From contig NZ_BDHH01000019.1 in assembly GCF_001748365.1 (NCBI RefSeq), positions 28,335 to 92,334 on the forward strand: a stretch of 64,000 bases of DNA, given 5' to 3'. A model generated the notes under the pieces. It did not search any database. It worked only from the letters and a program-made list of their open reading frames with translations, and was not told where the DNA came from. Origin of the DNA: Fusibacter sp. 3D3. Lineage in GTDB: Bacteria > Bacillota > Clostridia > Peptostreptococcales > Acidaminobacteraceae. Below are positions 1 to 8,710 of the stretch, piece after piece. The position numbers and the translations under genes are program-made. How positions within the stretch are numbered: position 1 is the stretch's first letter; the number at the start of each line of letters is the position of its first letter.

Positions 1-1080
1 ACAAATAAGATTACAAATCCGGTGGTTAAGCTCAACAGCGCAACACACTTACTAGCAGAGGGCGATTTGACACAGAAAGCTGATATCAAGGATAATACGG
101 AGATCGGGCAATTGGCAAATAGTTTTAACCTTATGGCGGACAATTTAAGAAATCTAGTGGGTGGTATAAGAAGCCTATCAACAGATGTACATTCAGTATC
201 CAATAAAATGAGTCAAGCTTCTGAAAAAACAGAAGAAATTGCAGTTCAAATATCACATGCAATATATGATCTCGCTAAGGGTGCAGAACAGCAGTCTGAT
301 GGTGTCAACATGAGTGTCAATAAAATCAACTCTATGACAGATACGATAGAGAATATATCTGGGAGCATACAGAATGTTTATCAGGTCACTGAATCAATTG
401 CAGAGCTCATTGATCGAGGGGAAAAGGCAATTGTGATTCAAAATCAGAGTATGCTAGAAAATACGAAGGCAACCGATAGTGTAAATGATGCGATCAAGAT
501 GTTAGATGTTAAAACTAAAGAGATTGATCAAATTGTCAGCGTGATCGATGGCATAGCGTCTCAAACCAATTTGCTTGCATTAAATGCTTCTATTGAAGCC
601 GCACGTGCGGGTGAACAAGGACGAGGTTTCGCAGTTGTTGCTGATGAAATACGAAAACTTGCGGAACAATCTTCTCAATCCACAGGCAAAATTAATGAAT
701 CTATCAAAGAAATCATTAATAGAACCAAAATTGCTGTAGATCAGGCTAAAATTGCAGAAGACGCAGTAAAAGAGCAAGAAAAATCGGTCGAACAAGTCGC
801 TTTAATCTTTACTTCTGTAAACAACTCTGTTCAAGAAATGAAAGTTAAATTTGACGATGTTAAAAATAAAAATGAAGGCATACACCGAGAAGCTAGTGAA
901 ATCAGAAGTGCAATTAATGATATTTCAAATGTAATTGAAATGAATTCTGCAGGTTCAGAAGAAGTTGCTGCATCCACAGAGCAACAAGTGATGACCTTAC
1001 AGACCGTTACTCAATTGGCAGTTGAAGTTGAAGAATTGGCGAATAAGCTCAAAATTGAAATTGAGCGATTTAAAATTTAA
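1..1080 (+). CDS. Methyl-accepting chemotaxis protein, C-terminal part (5' end outside window)
   Basis: This is the cytoplasmic half of a chemoreceptor that signals to CheA/CheW. The reading frame is open from base 1, so the gene begins upstream of the window. The first ~55 visible residues are a HAMP linker (ITNPVVKL near the start, then an [16 protein letters not shown] second helix). After it come long heptad-rich helices and the conserved receptor hairpin tip, with [20 protein letters not shown] followed by [20 protein letters not shown]-terminal [14 protein letters not shown] helix ends the protein. The sensor domain and membrane segments are not in the window, so the ligand is unknown. 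A terminator follows directly, so it ends its own transcript. The family call is very secure. Confidence 0.97.
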   Translation, partial: TNKITNPVVKLNSATHLLAEGDLTQKADIKDNTEIGQLANSFNLMADNLRNLVGGIRSLSTDVHSVSNKMSQASEKTEEIAVQISHAIYDLAKGAEQQSDGVNMSVNKINSMTDTIENISGSIQNVYQVTESIAELIDRGEKAIVIQNQSMLENTKATDSVNDAIKMLDVKTKEIDQIVSVIDGIASQTNLLALNASIEAARAGEQGRGFAVVADEIRKLAEQSSQSTGKINESIKEIINRTKIAVDQAKIAEDAVKEQEKSVEQVALIFTSVNNSVQEMKVKFDDVKNKNEGIHREASEIRSAINDISNVIEMNSAGSEEVAASTEQQVMTLQTVTQLAVEVEELANKLKIEIERFKI

Positions 1081-1097
1081 AGCTTGGCAATAATTTA

Positions 1098-1147
1098 AAA
1101 TCACAAGGGTCTCTCAAATGACAGAGAGATCACTGTGATTTTTTTGT
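1098..1147 (+). terminator. Rho-independent terminator after the chemoreceptor
   Basis: Outer arms AAATCACA and TGTGATTT enclose an inner GGTCTCTC/GAGAGATC-type stem, followed by a run of seven T. It lies 18 bases after the chemoreceptor stop codon. Confidence 0.85.
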
Positions 1148-1201
1148 GTTTTAAAACGCATTGTTAGGTTGAATTGACAAATCGATGAAGTGATAACAAA
1201 G

Positions 1202-1251
1202 TTGACATCGTTATAAAGTTGTGTTGTTATTAGTTCGTACCCGAACGAACT
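1202..1251 (+). promoter_or_regulatory. Promoter and palindromic operator of the MarR gene
   Basis: TTGACA at 1202-1207 and TGTTAT at 1225-1230 are 17 bases apart. A 20-bp palindrome follows at 1232-1251 (AGTTCGT, six-base spacer, ACGAACT, arms perfect), covering the expected start of transcription. MarR proteins are dimers that usually bind such palindromes next to their own promoter, so this is the probable autoregulatory site. It also puts the DsbA-like gene and its neighbour under the same control. Confidence 0.65.
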
Positions 1252-1264
1252 GAATGGAGGTTTT

Positions 1265-1705
1265 ATGGAAAGCCCGTGTTTGTTAAGCAAAATAAATGAA
1301 ATTAACTCAATATCCATTTCTTTTATCAAAAAAAAAATTAAAGCAATGAACTTACCGATTCTTGTAAATCATATGCCGCTATTTTATATCCTCTCGGTTG
1401 ATGGCAAACCCATGTATTTCACTGAAATTATGACGCAGTGGGGGATTTCGAAATCATCCTTATCGGATATTTTGGCTAAATATGAAAATTTAGGATTGAT
1501 TGATAAGTTATATTGTAAGGACGATAAGCGCAGTATTTATGTCTACCTTAAGCCAGAAGCTATGTACATTGTAGAGGCGCTTAAAGCAATAGAAAAAGAA
1601 TTTATGGAAAAAATGTTAAAAAACATGGATGCTAAAGAAACAGACAAGTTAACGCAACAGTTAGAGCAAGTATTGTTAAATCTACAGACGATTAAGTCGC
1701 TTTAG
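1265..1705 (+). CDS. MarR-family transcriptional regulator
   Basis: A 146-residue winged-helix repressor of normal MarR length. Residues ~45-110 carry the DNA-binding part: FTEIMTQWGISKSSLSDILAKYENLGLI is the helix-turn-helix, and DDKRSIYVYLKP is the wing with the family's D-x-R signature. Flanking helices (ISFIKKKIKAMNL and the long C-terminal helix) form the dimer interface. The start follows TGGAGG at a good distance. The gene is 19 bases upstream of a DsbA/FrnE-like oxidoreductase and shares its strand, so it probably controls that oxidoreductase and itself in response to a phenolic or redox signal. The ligand cannot be read from sequence. Confidence 0.85.
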   Translation: MESPCLLSKINEINSISISFIKKKIKAMNLPILVNHMPLFYILSVDGKPMYFTEIMTQWGISKSSLSDILAKYENLGLIDKLYCKDDKRSIYVYLKPEAMYIVEALKAIEKEFMEKMLKNMDAKETDKLTQQLEQVLLNLQTIKSL

Positions 1706-1724
1706 GCAGTAAAGGAGAAAAATC

Positions 1725-2438
1725 ATGAAAATAGAAGTATGGTCAGATTATGTATGCCCGTTTTGTTACATTGGGAAAAGAAGAATGGAAGAAGCGCTCA
1801 ATCAATTGGACTTTAAATCTGAGATCACAGTAGAATTTAAAAGTTTTGAACTTGATCCCAATGCGCCCAAAGCATATGATGCTAATATTCACGAGCTCAT
1901 TGCTAAAAAATATGGTATTCCAGTGCGTCAAGCAAAGGCCAGTAACGAACAAATCGTTGCTCAAGCTAAAGGAATGGGTTTAAATTATGATTTTGATGCA
2001 ATGAAGCCAACAAACACTTTTGATGCGCACAGGTTGGCACACTATGCACATGCCGAGGGCAAACAAGATAAACTATCAGAAAGGCTTTTAAGTGCTTATT
2101 TCACTGAAGGAAAAGACCTATCTGACCATGAGGTTCTAGCCGTTTTGGCAAAAGAAGTAGGGTTAGATTATTATAAAGTGATCAAAGTTTTAGGGTCAGA
2201 TCAATACAAGAATGAAGTTCGAAAAGACGAATCGGATGCGAGAAAACTCAATATAAGTGGTGTGCCCTACTTTGTAATCAATGGTAATTATGCAATATCA
2301 GGTGCACAACCGACGGATGTCTTTTTGCAGCGTCTAAATAAAATTAAAACAGATGAAATAAAATCTAAATTAGAAGAAACGCATGCTTCAAGTGATGCAT
2401 CAGCGGGTATTTGTGTGGATGGGCAGTGCAAAATTTAA
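1725..2438 (+). CDS. DsbA-family oxidoreductase (FrnE-like)
   Basis: A thioredoxin-fold protein of 237 residues without a signal peptide, so cytoplasmic. It opens with a beta strand and the redox motif CPFC (residues 11-14, in WSDYVCPFCYIGK). The inserted helical domain follows, and the cis-proline segment is SGVPYFVINGNYAISGAQP near residue 180. These are the landmarks of FrnE/polyketide-type DsbA proteins, thought to isomerise or reduce protein disulfides or act on glutathione-like thiols. The last residues hold a second cysteine pair (GICVDGQC), a feature also known from FrnE proteins. The gene is preceded by AAAGGAG and lies downstream of marR, suggesting oxidative or electrophile stress control. 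Confidence 0.92.
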   Translation: MKIEVWSDYVCPFCYIGKRRMEEALNQLDFKSEITVEFKSFELDPNAPKAYDANIHELIAKKYGIPVRQAKASNEQIVAQAKGMGLNYDFDAMKPTNTFDAHRLAHYAHAEGKQDKLSERLLSAYFTEGKDLSDHEVLAVLAKEVGLDYYKVIKVLGSDQYKNEVRKDESDARKLNISGVPYFVINGNYAISGAQPTDVFLQRLNKIKTDEIKSKLEETHASSDASAGICVDGQCKI

Positions 2439-2461
2439 GATATACAGACAGGAGGGAATGC

Positions 2462-2827
2462 ATGCAAATCGCATTGAAAGGATTGGTTTTACTAATCGCT
2501 ATAGAGCATTTATTTATATTGTGGATTGAAATGTTTGCATGGACGACTAAAGGCATAAAAATTGTAAAAGGTGCTGATCGGCGTTTTATGGAAATGACAA
2601 AAGGCATGGCTGCAAATCAAGGTCTATATAATGGATTTTTATCAGCTGGTCTGATTTGGTCACTTTTGATTACGGATATGATATGGTCTTATAATGTCGC
2701 TTTTTTCTTTTTAGGTTGTGTGATCGTGGCGGGAACCTTTGGAGCCTTATCATCGTCAAAAGCTATATTTATTAAACAAGCATTGCCTGCTATTTTGGTA
2801 ACGATGACACTTTTGATTTTTAGATAG
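2462..2827 (+). CDS. DUF1304 small membrane protein
   Basis: A 121-residue integral membrane protein with about four hydrophobic segments. It has the DUF1304 signature: an N-terminal helix ending in HLFILWIEMFAW, a central NQGLYNGFLSAGL motif and a hydrophobic C-terminus. I chose the ATG seven bases after AGGAGG (2450-2455). The longer reading frame upstream starts inside the dsbA end and has no ribosome site. The function of the family is unknown. Adjacent to the MarR-DsbA pair and probably cotranscribed (23-base gap). Confidence 0.88.
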   Translation: MQIALKGLVLLIAIEHLFILWIEMFAWTTKGIKIVKGADRRFMEMTKGMAANQGLYNGFLSAGLIWSLLITDMIWSYNVAFFFLGCVIVAGTFGALSSSKAIFIKQALPAILVTMTLLIFR

Positions 2828-2979
2828 ACATTTAAATGGGCACAATTCACATGGGTTTATAAGGAGATAAATTCTGTGAATAGCGCTCATTTTCTAATTT
2901 TAATTAGAGCATAGAATTTAATGCGTTATTTTGATATAATTATTTTCTACATATAGCGCATCTAAAGGAGACAGAATTT

Positions 2980-3402
2980 ATGAAACAAGCGATCGTACAC
3001 ATTGCTCTGCTGGTCAAAGATTATGATGAAGCCATTAAGTTTTACACTCAAATACTCAAATTCGAGCTCATAGAGGATACTTATCAACCGGAGCAGGATA
3101 AGAGATGGGTAGTTGTTGCGCCGCCTGGATCAAAAGAAACGACGATTTTACTTGCAAAGGCATCCAAAGAAGAACAAGTCCCTTTCATAGGGAATCAAAC
3201 AGGTGGTAGAGTTTTTCTGTTTTTAAACACGGATGACTTTTGGCGAGATTATAATGACTTGATCCAGAAAAACGTCGAATTTGTCCGTGCACCTAAACAG
3301 GCAGATTACGGCATGGTGGCTGTATTTAAGGATTTGTATGGGAACCAATGGGATTTGTTACAGCTTAATAAAGATCACCTGATTGCAAAGAGGATGGTGT
3401 AG
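2980..3402 (+). CDS. VOC (glyoxalase/bleomycin-resistance) superfamily protein
   Basis: A 140-residue protein with the paired beta-alpha-beta-beta-beta modules of the VOC fold. The first module starts at IVHIALLVKDYDEAIKFYTQ with a metal-type His at residue 6. The second ends in FKDLYGNQWDLLQL, with the Glu/Gln position occupied by Q rather than the usual E. Members are dioxygenases, lyases or drug-binding proteins, and the substrate cannot be told here. Preceded by AAAGGAG and by a 152-base gap containing a TATAAT-like box near 2934, so it may have its own promoter. Confidence 0.88.
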   Translation: MKQAIVHIALLVKDYDEAIKFYTQILKFELIEDTYQPEQDKRWVVVAPPGSKETTILLAKASKEEQVPFIGNQTGGRVFLFLNTDDFWRDYNDLIQKNVEFVRAPKQADYGMVAVFKDLYGNQWDLLQLNKDHLIAKRMV

Positions 3403-3474
3403 CGTCATGCAGAAAAGCGCGTATTATAGACAGTATAGAAGCGATATAGAAGTTAAGTAAAAATGGAGGTTTTT

Positions 3475-4203
3475 GTGAAGAGTTATTTTATAGATGATAA
3501 TGGCGTCAAAATTCATGTTTTAGAAGAGGGCAGTGTCTCAGTGGATACACCTACTTTACTTGTAGTTTGCGGTATATGGGAACCTGCTGAACGTGCAATA
3601 CCTGTCTTGTCAGGATTATCTTCTCATGTGGTGAGCTTTAGTTTTAGAGGACGAGGCTTAAGTTCTACACCAGAGTTTGGTTATGATCTTGAAGAACATC
3701 TTTCAGATATTGAGGCTGTTGTGGATGCACTTAAACTAGAAAAGTATTGTATCCTTGGATTCTCAAGAGGGGCATCCTATGCATGGGGATGGACAGTGAA
3801 ACATCATAATGAAATGTCTGGATTAATCATAGTGGATCAACCGCCGATACATAGGGCTATGCATGCGGATGCAGTGCCGTACTGGATGGGTATGGTTTAT
3901 CAAGGCGTACCACTTCTCAACTATATGAGGCAAGAAGCGGTAGAGGGTTTGGCTAGAGAAGCCAGAACGGTAGAATTTGCGGATCAATTATGTGATATCA
4001 ACATACCTGTAAGGGTGTTTTATGGTGCAGATCAAAGCAATAAAATACCCTCTAATCTTGAACGAGAGGATATTGACCTCTATGAAAGTGCATTAACTTA
4101 TTTTTCAAAAGTTGAGTTTTCAAAATCAGGACATATGATCCCTGATGATGAACCAGAGCGCTATATTGAAGAGGTTAAATTGTTTTTAGGAGCAATTCAA
4201 TAA
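3475..4203 (+). CDS. Alpha/beta hydrolase
   Basis: A 242-residue alpha/beta-hydrolase without signal peptide. The nucleophile elbow is GFSRGAS (about residue 100), an oxyanion-side SFRGRGLS loop lies earlier, and the C-terminal catalytic histidine is in SGHMIPDDEPERY, with an acidic residue expected near FYGADQS. This matches esterase/haloperoxidase-like enzymes, but the substrate is unknown. I took the GTG at 3475, five bases after GGAGG (3465-3469). The ATG at 3463 overlaps that ribosome site and is unlikely. It is closely followed by the next acetyltransferase gene. Confidence 0.88.
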   Translation: MKSYFIDDNGVKIHVLEEGSVSVDTPTLLVVCGIWEPAERAIPVLSGLSSHVVSFSFRGRGLSSTPEFGYDLEEHLSDIEAVVDALKLEKYCILGFSRGASYAWGWTVKHHNEMSGLIIVDQPPIHRAMHADAVPYWMGMVYQGVPLLNYMRQEAVEGLAREARTVEFADQLCDINIPVRVFYGADQSNKIPSNLEREDIDLYESALTYFSKVEFSKSGHMIPDDEPERYIEEVKLFLGAIQ

Positions 4204-4217
4204 TGGGAGGTAGAAAT

Positions 4218-4775
4218 ATGCTGATAATCAATAAATTGGAACACCTTCAAACCGATTCACTCGCCCATTTTGGCTTTAATGGATTTAAGACCAACACGAT
4301 CATGAAAATTGAACGCCAAGTAGATAAGGCGCACATGATTATAAACCTAGAACCTGAAAAATTGGCGAAAACCTATGTGAAAGAATGGCAAGTTTCAGAA
4401 GGCGCCTTAAATTTTTTTAATGAAGTCATTAAACTAGACTTGTCTTTTGGTGCGTATCTGGATCAAGAATTAGTTGGCATCATCATATGCAATGAAATTA
4501 AGTGGAATAATTCACTATGGATTGAAAATATAAGGGTTTCAAGTGCTCATAGAGGTATGGGGATTGGGAAAGCATTAATGGATCATGTGATTCATCTAGC
4601 GACTTTAAAAAACTTTAGACTGATCGGTCTTGAGACACAGAATACGAATTATCCAGCCATTGAATTTTATAAAAAGCACAATTTTGTAATTGATGGTGTA
4701 GATTTTTCTCATTATCCAAGCATATCAGGTCGGTCGGGAGATATTGCAGTCTTTATGAAATATCATTTATTATGA
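4218..4775 (+). CDS. GNAT acetyltransferase, streptothricin-acetyltransferase-like
   Basis: A 185-residue Gcn5-type N-acetyltransferase. The acetyl-CoA-binding motif A is VSSAHRGMGIGKALMDHV. It is followed by LIGLETQNTNYPAIEFYKKHNF, the block that in Sat/streptothricin acetyltransferases reads LETQ-x-N-x-x-A-x-x-FY. That resemblance suggests a small-molecule amine substrate, but resistance is not demonstrated. The ATG at 4218 follows GGGAGG by seven bases. An upstream ATG at 4203 overlaps the previous stop and would lie before the ribosome site. Probably cotranscribed with the hydrolase upstream and the Cache protein downstream. Confidence 0.85.
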   Translation: MLIINKLEHLQTDSLAHFGFNGFKTNTIMKIERQVDKAHMIINLEPEKLAKTYVKEWQVSEGALNFFNEVIKLDLSFGAYLDQELVGIIICNEIKWNNSLWIENIRVSSAHRGMGIGKALMDHVIHLATLKNFRLIGLETQNTNYPAIEFYKKHNFVIDGVDFSHYPSISGRSGDIAVFMKYHLL

Positions 4776-4785
4776 GGAGAAACAA

Positions 4786-5286
4786 ATGATTGGAAAACTT
4801 ATTTTAACGATTTTAGTGGCAATGACTATTAACATGAGCGCGGATAAACCCGTAGAGACAAACTTTTGGGAAAGCGATGAGACAGCTTCCGAAACGATCT
4901 CTGCCGAGGCTGATCTTGGAGACGCAGCATCGGATTTGCTTTTTAACCTTGCTATAGAGGGTGCTGATTGGGTAGGTGCAGCTACGTCTGAGACAGAAAT
5001 CCAAGAAGCTCTAACTGAAATTACATTATATGAAGATCTTGAAATTCAATATGCATACTACGGAAGTGCAGAAGGTGCGTTTTATATATATCCTAGTATG
5101 GAACTCCCAGAAGACTATGATTTTAGAGAAAGACCGCCTTATCTAAACACAATGGCGGAAGAAATATATTATGCAGAGCCATATACGGATGCAATAACCA
5201 ATAGGCAAATTCAGACCATTGGCATCACCGTATACGATGAAAATGGTATAATCGGAGTGTTGGGAATAGACGCCTATATAGATTAA
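4786..5286 (+). CDS. Stand-alone Cache-type sensor domain protein, possibly exported
   Basis: A 166-residue protein with a short hydrophobic N-terminus (residues 3-17) that may act as a weak signal peptide, then one Cache/PAS-like domain. The diagnostic part is residues ~95-160: GSAEGAFYIYPSMELP, then a DFRERPPYLNTMA block, then EPYTDA and a final strand ending GIIGVLGIDAYI. In chemoreceptors and cyclases this order (Y-P-x-E-L-P, R-x-R-P-x-Y, E-P-Y) forms a solute-binding pocket. Here no membrane anchor or output domain follows. It could be a secreted solute-binding component or a relic of a larger receptor. Domain call inferred from motif order. Confidence 0.65.
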   Translation: MIGKLILTILVAMTINMSADKPVETNFWESDETASETISAEADLGDAASDLLFNLAIEGADWVGAATSETEIQEALTEITLYEDLEIQYAYYGSAEGAFYIYPSMELPEDYDFRERPPYLNTMAEEIYYAEPYTDAITNRQIQTIGITVYDENGIIGVLGIDAYID

Positions 5287-5289
5287 TGA

Positions 5290-5345
5290 ATCCATTAAAA
5301 AATACGCTTGTGTCACGGATGTGATATAGGGGTATTCTTTTTTAT
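5290..5345 (+). terminator. Possible weak terminator after the Cache gene
   Basis: AAAAAATAC and GTATTCTTTTTT are imperfect complementary arms around about 26 bases, with a final T-rich run. The stem is AU-rich, so this is only a possible terminator. Confidence 0.35.
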
Positions 5346-5523
5346 AGGCGAAGTTATAAACGCTTAGGGTGTTAATGCAAAACTGACTTTTGACATCCCA
5401 ACCATAAATATAATATAGAAATAATAAGAATTGGACCTTAGGTCTTGTTTACTTCATATTTTATTTTTGTTAGTATAATAATATGTACATGGATAAAATC
5501 AGATAGAGTTGAAGGAGGAAAAA

Positions 5524-6177
5524 ATGCAATACAAAGCGATATTGTTTGATTTAGATGGCACTATAAGTGATTCAAAGAGTGGCATTACAAAAGCGGTTCA
5601 ATATGCCTTAAAGCAATTTGATATCAATGAACCTCTAGAATCTCTTGAAAAATTTGTTGGTCCACCTCTTCAAGAATCTTTTGAGCAATATTATGAGTTT
5701 AACTCAGATACAGTAAATGAAGCCGTGACTCATTACAGAACTTATTTTACAGAATTCGGAATTTATGATAATGCGCCTTATGAGGGTGTTTTGGAAATGC
5801 TTAAAAAACTCCACATGACAGGTACACCACTCTATATTGCAACTTCAAAACCTACAGTTTATGCCAGGAAGATTTTAGAAAAGGATTTGTTAGCCCCCTA
5901 TTTTAAAGAAATTGTAGGCAGTGAACTAGATGGCACTAGAAGCCAAAAACGAGAAGTAATAGCGTATTTGATGGCTATAGAAACTTTAAAAGCAGAAGAG
6001 ATTCTCATGGTAGGCGATCGTAAACATGACTTGATAGGTGCGCGTGATAATCAGGTGGATGCTGTGGGCGTGCTTTATGGCTATGGCGACTACGAGGAAC
6101 TTTCAGCATGCGAATCTATCCAGATTGTGGAAACGGTATCGGCACTAGAAGCTTTTTTACAGTCTAAGATAGGTTAA
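5524..6177 (+). CDS. HAD-superfamily phosphatase, phosphoglycolate-phosphatase-like
   Basis: A 217-residue haloacid-dehalogenase hydrolase with an alpha-helical C1 cap. Motif I is LFDLDGTISDS (nucleophile and acid/base aspartates), motif II is ATSKP, and motifs III/IV are the Lys in SQKREVI and VGDRKHDLIGA. This arrangement is that of Gph/PpaX-type phosphatases, which act on small phosphate esters such as phosphoglycolate or pyrophosphate. The exact substrate is not determined. The start is the ATG after GAAGGAGG. An in-frame TTG at 5509 is part of the ribosome site region. Confidence 0.92.
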   Translation: MQYKAILFDLDGTISDSKSGITKAVQYALKQFDINEPLESLEKFVGPPLQESFEQYYEFNSDTVNEAVTHYRTYFTEFGIYDNAPYEGVLEMLKKLHMTGTPLYIATSKPTVYARKILEKDLLAPYFKEIVGSELDGTRSQKREVIAYLMAIETLKAEEILMVGDRKHDLIGARDNQVDAVGVLYGYGDYEELSACESIQIVETVSALEAFLQSKIG

Positions 6178-6202
6178 TAATTTACTAAGGAAGGAAAGTC
6201 GT

Positions 6203-6469
6203 ATGAAGAAGAGATCCGTACTAGATACCATTACACTTGAGAAAGCAGAAAGAGAGACCCTTATAGCAGAAATCCAAACTTATTTTAGTGTGGAGAGAGA
6301 TGAAGTATTAGGCACAATCGCAGCGGATATGATTCTTGACTTTTTCTTAGATACGCTTGGAAAGGTGACTTATAATAAAGCACTGTCAGACTCGAAATAT
6401 TGGTTCCAGAAACGACTAGAAGAAATTTCTTATGATTATGATTTACTTTATAAGAAGGGACGTTCGTGA
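6203..6469 (+). CDS. DUF2164 family protein
   Basis: A small acidic 88-residue protein matching DUF2164 by pattern: a helical N-terminus, then VERDEVLGTIAADMILDFFLDTLGKVTYNKAL, with the conserved D-E-x-G and FF-L-D positions. It is thought to be cytoplasmic, with no known activity. Preceded by AAGGAAGG and overlapping the following acetyltransferase by TGATG, so translationally coupled to it. Confidence 0.8.
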   Translation: MKKRSVLDTITLEKAERETLIAEIQTYFSVERDEVLGTIAADMILDFFLDTLGKVTYNKALSDSKYWFQKRLEEISYDYDLLYKKGRS

Positions 6470-7026
6470 TGGCTAGAGATAAAATAACACTTGTGAGACT
6501 GCTAAAAGACGATTTAATAGCACTTGAGCAATTTTTTAGATTGTGTATTCAAACGGTTATGATAAATGAAGGGTTTGAAGACATTGAGGCCTTTGTCAAT
6601 GAAGAAGTCGTTGAAAAAATGAACTTTGTTCAATCTGATCTGTATTCAAACGGGGATAAACATTTTTTCTTAATCGCTAAAAAAGAGCGCGAGATCGTAG
6701 GCACTATCGCATATGGTCCTGCGGGGGATTTAATAGATCAACTTTCAGAGGGTGCCTATAAGGCTTATGGTGAAATTGGCAGTGTTTTCGTCCACCCAGA
6801 GCGGCACAATCAAGGCATTGGCTCTTTGATGCTAAATGCAATGTATTTAGCGCTCATGGGTAGAGGGATAAAGACATTTTGCTTAGATAGTGGGTATACC
6901 ATCGCAAAGCAAATATGGACAGGCAAATTTGGTGAACCCAATATCATCTCTAAAGATCAGTGGGGTGAAGGCTATGACCACTATATTTGGAAAATAAACT
7001 TAGATCAGGTAACGATTGAAATTTAA
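6469..7026 (+). CDS. GNAT acetyltransferase
   Basis: A 185-residue Gcn5-related acetyltransferase. Motif A is VFVHPERHNQGIGSLMLNAMYLAL, with the Q/R-x-x-G-x-G/A acetyl-CoA pyrophosphate loop, preceded by the YGEIGSV strand. A long helical N-terminus (residues 1-60) may determine the substrate, which is unknown. The ATG at 6469 overlaps the DUF2164 stop codon (TGATG). A GTG three bases earlier is less likely. The C-terminus is WGEGYDHYIWKINL. Confidence 0.85.
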   Translation: MARDKITLVRLLKDDLIALEQFFRLCIQTVMINEGFEDIEAFVNEEVVEKMNFVQSDLYSNGDKHFFLIAKKEREIVGTIAYGPAGDLIDQLSEGAYKAYGEIGSVFVHPERHNQGIGSLMLNAMYLALMGRGIKTFCLDSGYTIAKQIWTGKFGEPNIISKDQWGEGYDHYIWKINLDQVTIEI

Positions 7027-7052
7027 CTTAAAAGACTTTATAAGGAGTAAAA

Positions 7053-7562
7053 ATGCTAAAAAAATGGCTCGTTTTTACAAATTTTGTTGTGATAATGGTG
7101 ATTGGAGGGTATTTGGCCTATTTATTATCCAATCTAGTCCCCCTTCCAGGAAGTAAGTTTTTAGTTATGGGACCATTTTTGACATTTGTGTTAATGATTC
7201 CACTTGAAAGATTTCCAAATTTCGGGACACTTTCGATGATAAATTTTATATTTGGAATGATACTCTTGATTTTGACGCCATGGATGACACTTGCCATAAT
7301 TATTTCTGGGTTTGTTTCAGATCTTTTTATGCTTATACCTGTAAAACACTGGTTTAAAAGGGTGTTCTCTCTGGGTATATATAATTTAATGAGTTTTTAT
7401 ACTTCATTGTATGTAACCCATGTGATTACTGGAAATTTACTTTACAATGTGGTTGGCCCCCTGATGATTGTTTTTATCGGGGTTGTATGTCTAGTTGTGG
7501 GCATGTGTGGCGCTTATTTTGGAAGAGTGGTGAATCAAAAATATTTAAGCAAGATCCGTTAG
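7053..7562 (+). CDS. Small polytopic membrane protein, possibly ECF-type substrate-binding subunit
   Basis: A 169-residue protein with five or six hydrophobic segments (about residues 7-28, 38-52, 60-80, 82-100, 106-128, 133-158). Size and the glycine-rich C-terminal helix (VGMCGAYFGRVV) resemble S-components of energy-coupling factor importers of the MptD type, but no signature motif proves this and no ECF ATPase is nearby. Preceded by AAGGAG. I do not recognise the family firmly. Confidence 0.5.
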   Translation: MLKKWLVFTNFVVIMVIGGYLAYLLSNLVPLPGSKFLVMGPFLTFVLMIPLERFPNFGTLSMINFIFGMILLILTPWMTLAIIISGFVSDLFMLIPVKHWFKRVFSLGIYNLMSFYTSLYVTHVITGNLLYNVVGPLMIVFIGVVCLVVGMCGAYFGRVVNQKYLSKIR

Positions 7563-7614
7563 TGCTCGGAATTTTACTCGAACCATTATACCGTTGAGGG
7601 TGAGGTGTATTCAA

Positions 7615-8658
7615 TTGAGAATTGAATCTAATTTAAAAGCAGTTTTGCTTAAAATAGCAAAGCAGTTGAACGAAGCCAAAGTAACTTGGGCAGTGGGGGC
7701 CTCTATCGTACTGGATTACTATGGTCTTTTAGAAGAATCACCACATGACATTGATTTGATCATTCAAATTGATGATATTGAGAAAGTAGATGCCCTATTA
7801 AAAGGTCTAGGTGAGAAACAATCTTGGGAAAAATCAGATCAATACAGTACGCCCTATTTTTACGAATATAAGATTGAGGGCATTAAAGTCGATGTAATGG
7901 CCTTATTGACGATCAATACAATTGATGGCAAATTTACGTATCATTTCAATGAGGCGTGTATAAAATCAATTTGGAAAGAAGATCACATAGTGATACCTTT
8001 GACACCGCTTGAAGATTGGTTTGTTCTTTATGCACTCATGGGGAATCGAGAGGAGAAAGTCAAATTGATTGAAACGTATTTTAAGGATAAAAAGATTGAA
8101 GAAACAACAATAATGGAAGAGCTTAAGCATCAAGGCATTCTGCCAGAAGCACTTATGAAACGTCTCTCCGCAGTCAAGGAAAATATAAATGTATATATTA
8201 GACCGGCAAGGCCTGATGAATTTGCAATATTAAATGAAGTGGCGTCAATTTCGGAAGCACATTGGGGCTATGATGAATCGTTTATGAATGAATTTAGAAC
8301 ATTTTATGCGATAAACGCGGCGTTTATATCTGAAAATCCAACTTTTGTTTATTTAAGAGACAATCAAATCATTGCTTTTTATGGTTTGATATTGAAGGGC
8401 AGATTTTGCGAATTAGAATACTTCTATGTGAGACCCGATTATATTGGTAAAGGTATGGGGGCTTCTCTTTGGCAACACATGCTCAGGCAATGTGCTCTAC
8501 TTGAAATTGAAGTCGTCACATTAGTGACAAGCCCTGAAGCCAAGGCATTTTATGAAAAAATGGGCGCAGTCCATAGCGGAGATACGGCGTCTTTAATAAA
8601 AGCAGGTAGGATGATTCCTAAACTTTATTATAAGTTGGATTGGATGCATAAAGCATAA
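7615..8658 (+). CDS. Nucleotidyltransferase-GNAT acetyltransferase fusion
   Basis: A 347-residue two-domain protein. Residues ~10-180 are a nucleotidyltransferase of the Pol-beta/AbiEii-like type: WAVGASIVLDYYGL gives the G-x-S-like turn and PHDIDLIIQ the D-x-D metal pair, with a later VDVMALL strand for the third acid. Residues ~195-347 are an acetyltransferase with VRPDYIGKGMGASLWQHML as motif A and SPEAKAFYEKMGA as motif B. Together these could modify a small molecule or RNA/protein by two chemistries. I take the TTG at 7615, eight bases after GTGAGG. TTG 7594 and GTG 7600 lie in or before that site. The fusion itself is directly visible, the function is not. Confidence 0.72.
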   Translation: MRIESNLKAVLLKIAKQLNEAKVTWAVGASIVLDYYGLLEESPHDIDLIIQIDDIEKVDALLKGLGEKQSWEKSDQYSTPYFYEYKIEGIKVDVMALLTINTIDGKFTYHFNEACIKSIWKEDHIVIPLTPLEDWFVLYALMGNREEKVKLIETYFKDKKIEETTIMEELKHQGILPEALMKRLSAVKENINVYIRPARPDEFAILNEVASISEAHWGYDESFMNEFRTFYAINAAFISENPTFVYLRDNQIIAFYGLILKGRFCELEYFYVRPDYIGKGMGASLWQHMLRQCALLEIEVVTLVTSPEAKAFYEKMGAVHSGDTASLIKAGRMIPKLYYKLDWMHKA

Positions 8659-8710
8659 GTTGAATTGTTGACAATTTAGGATTGAAAACTTGAAAAGGAG
8701 TTACTTTGCA

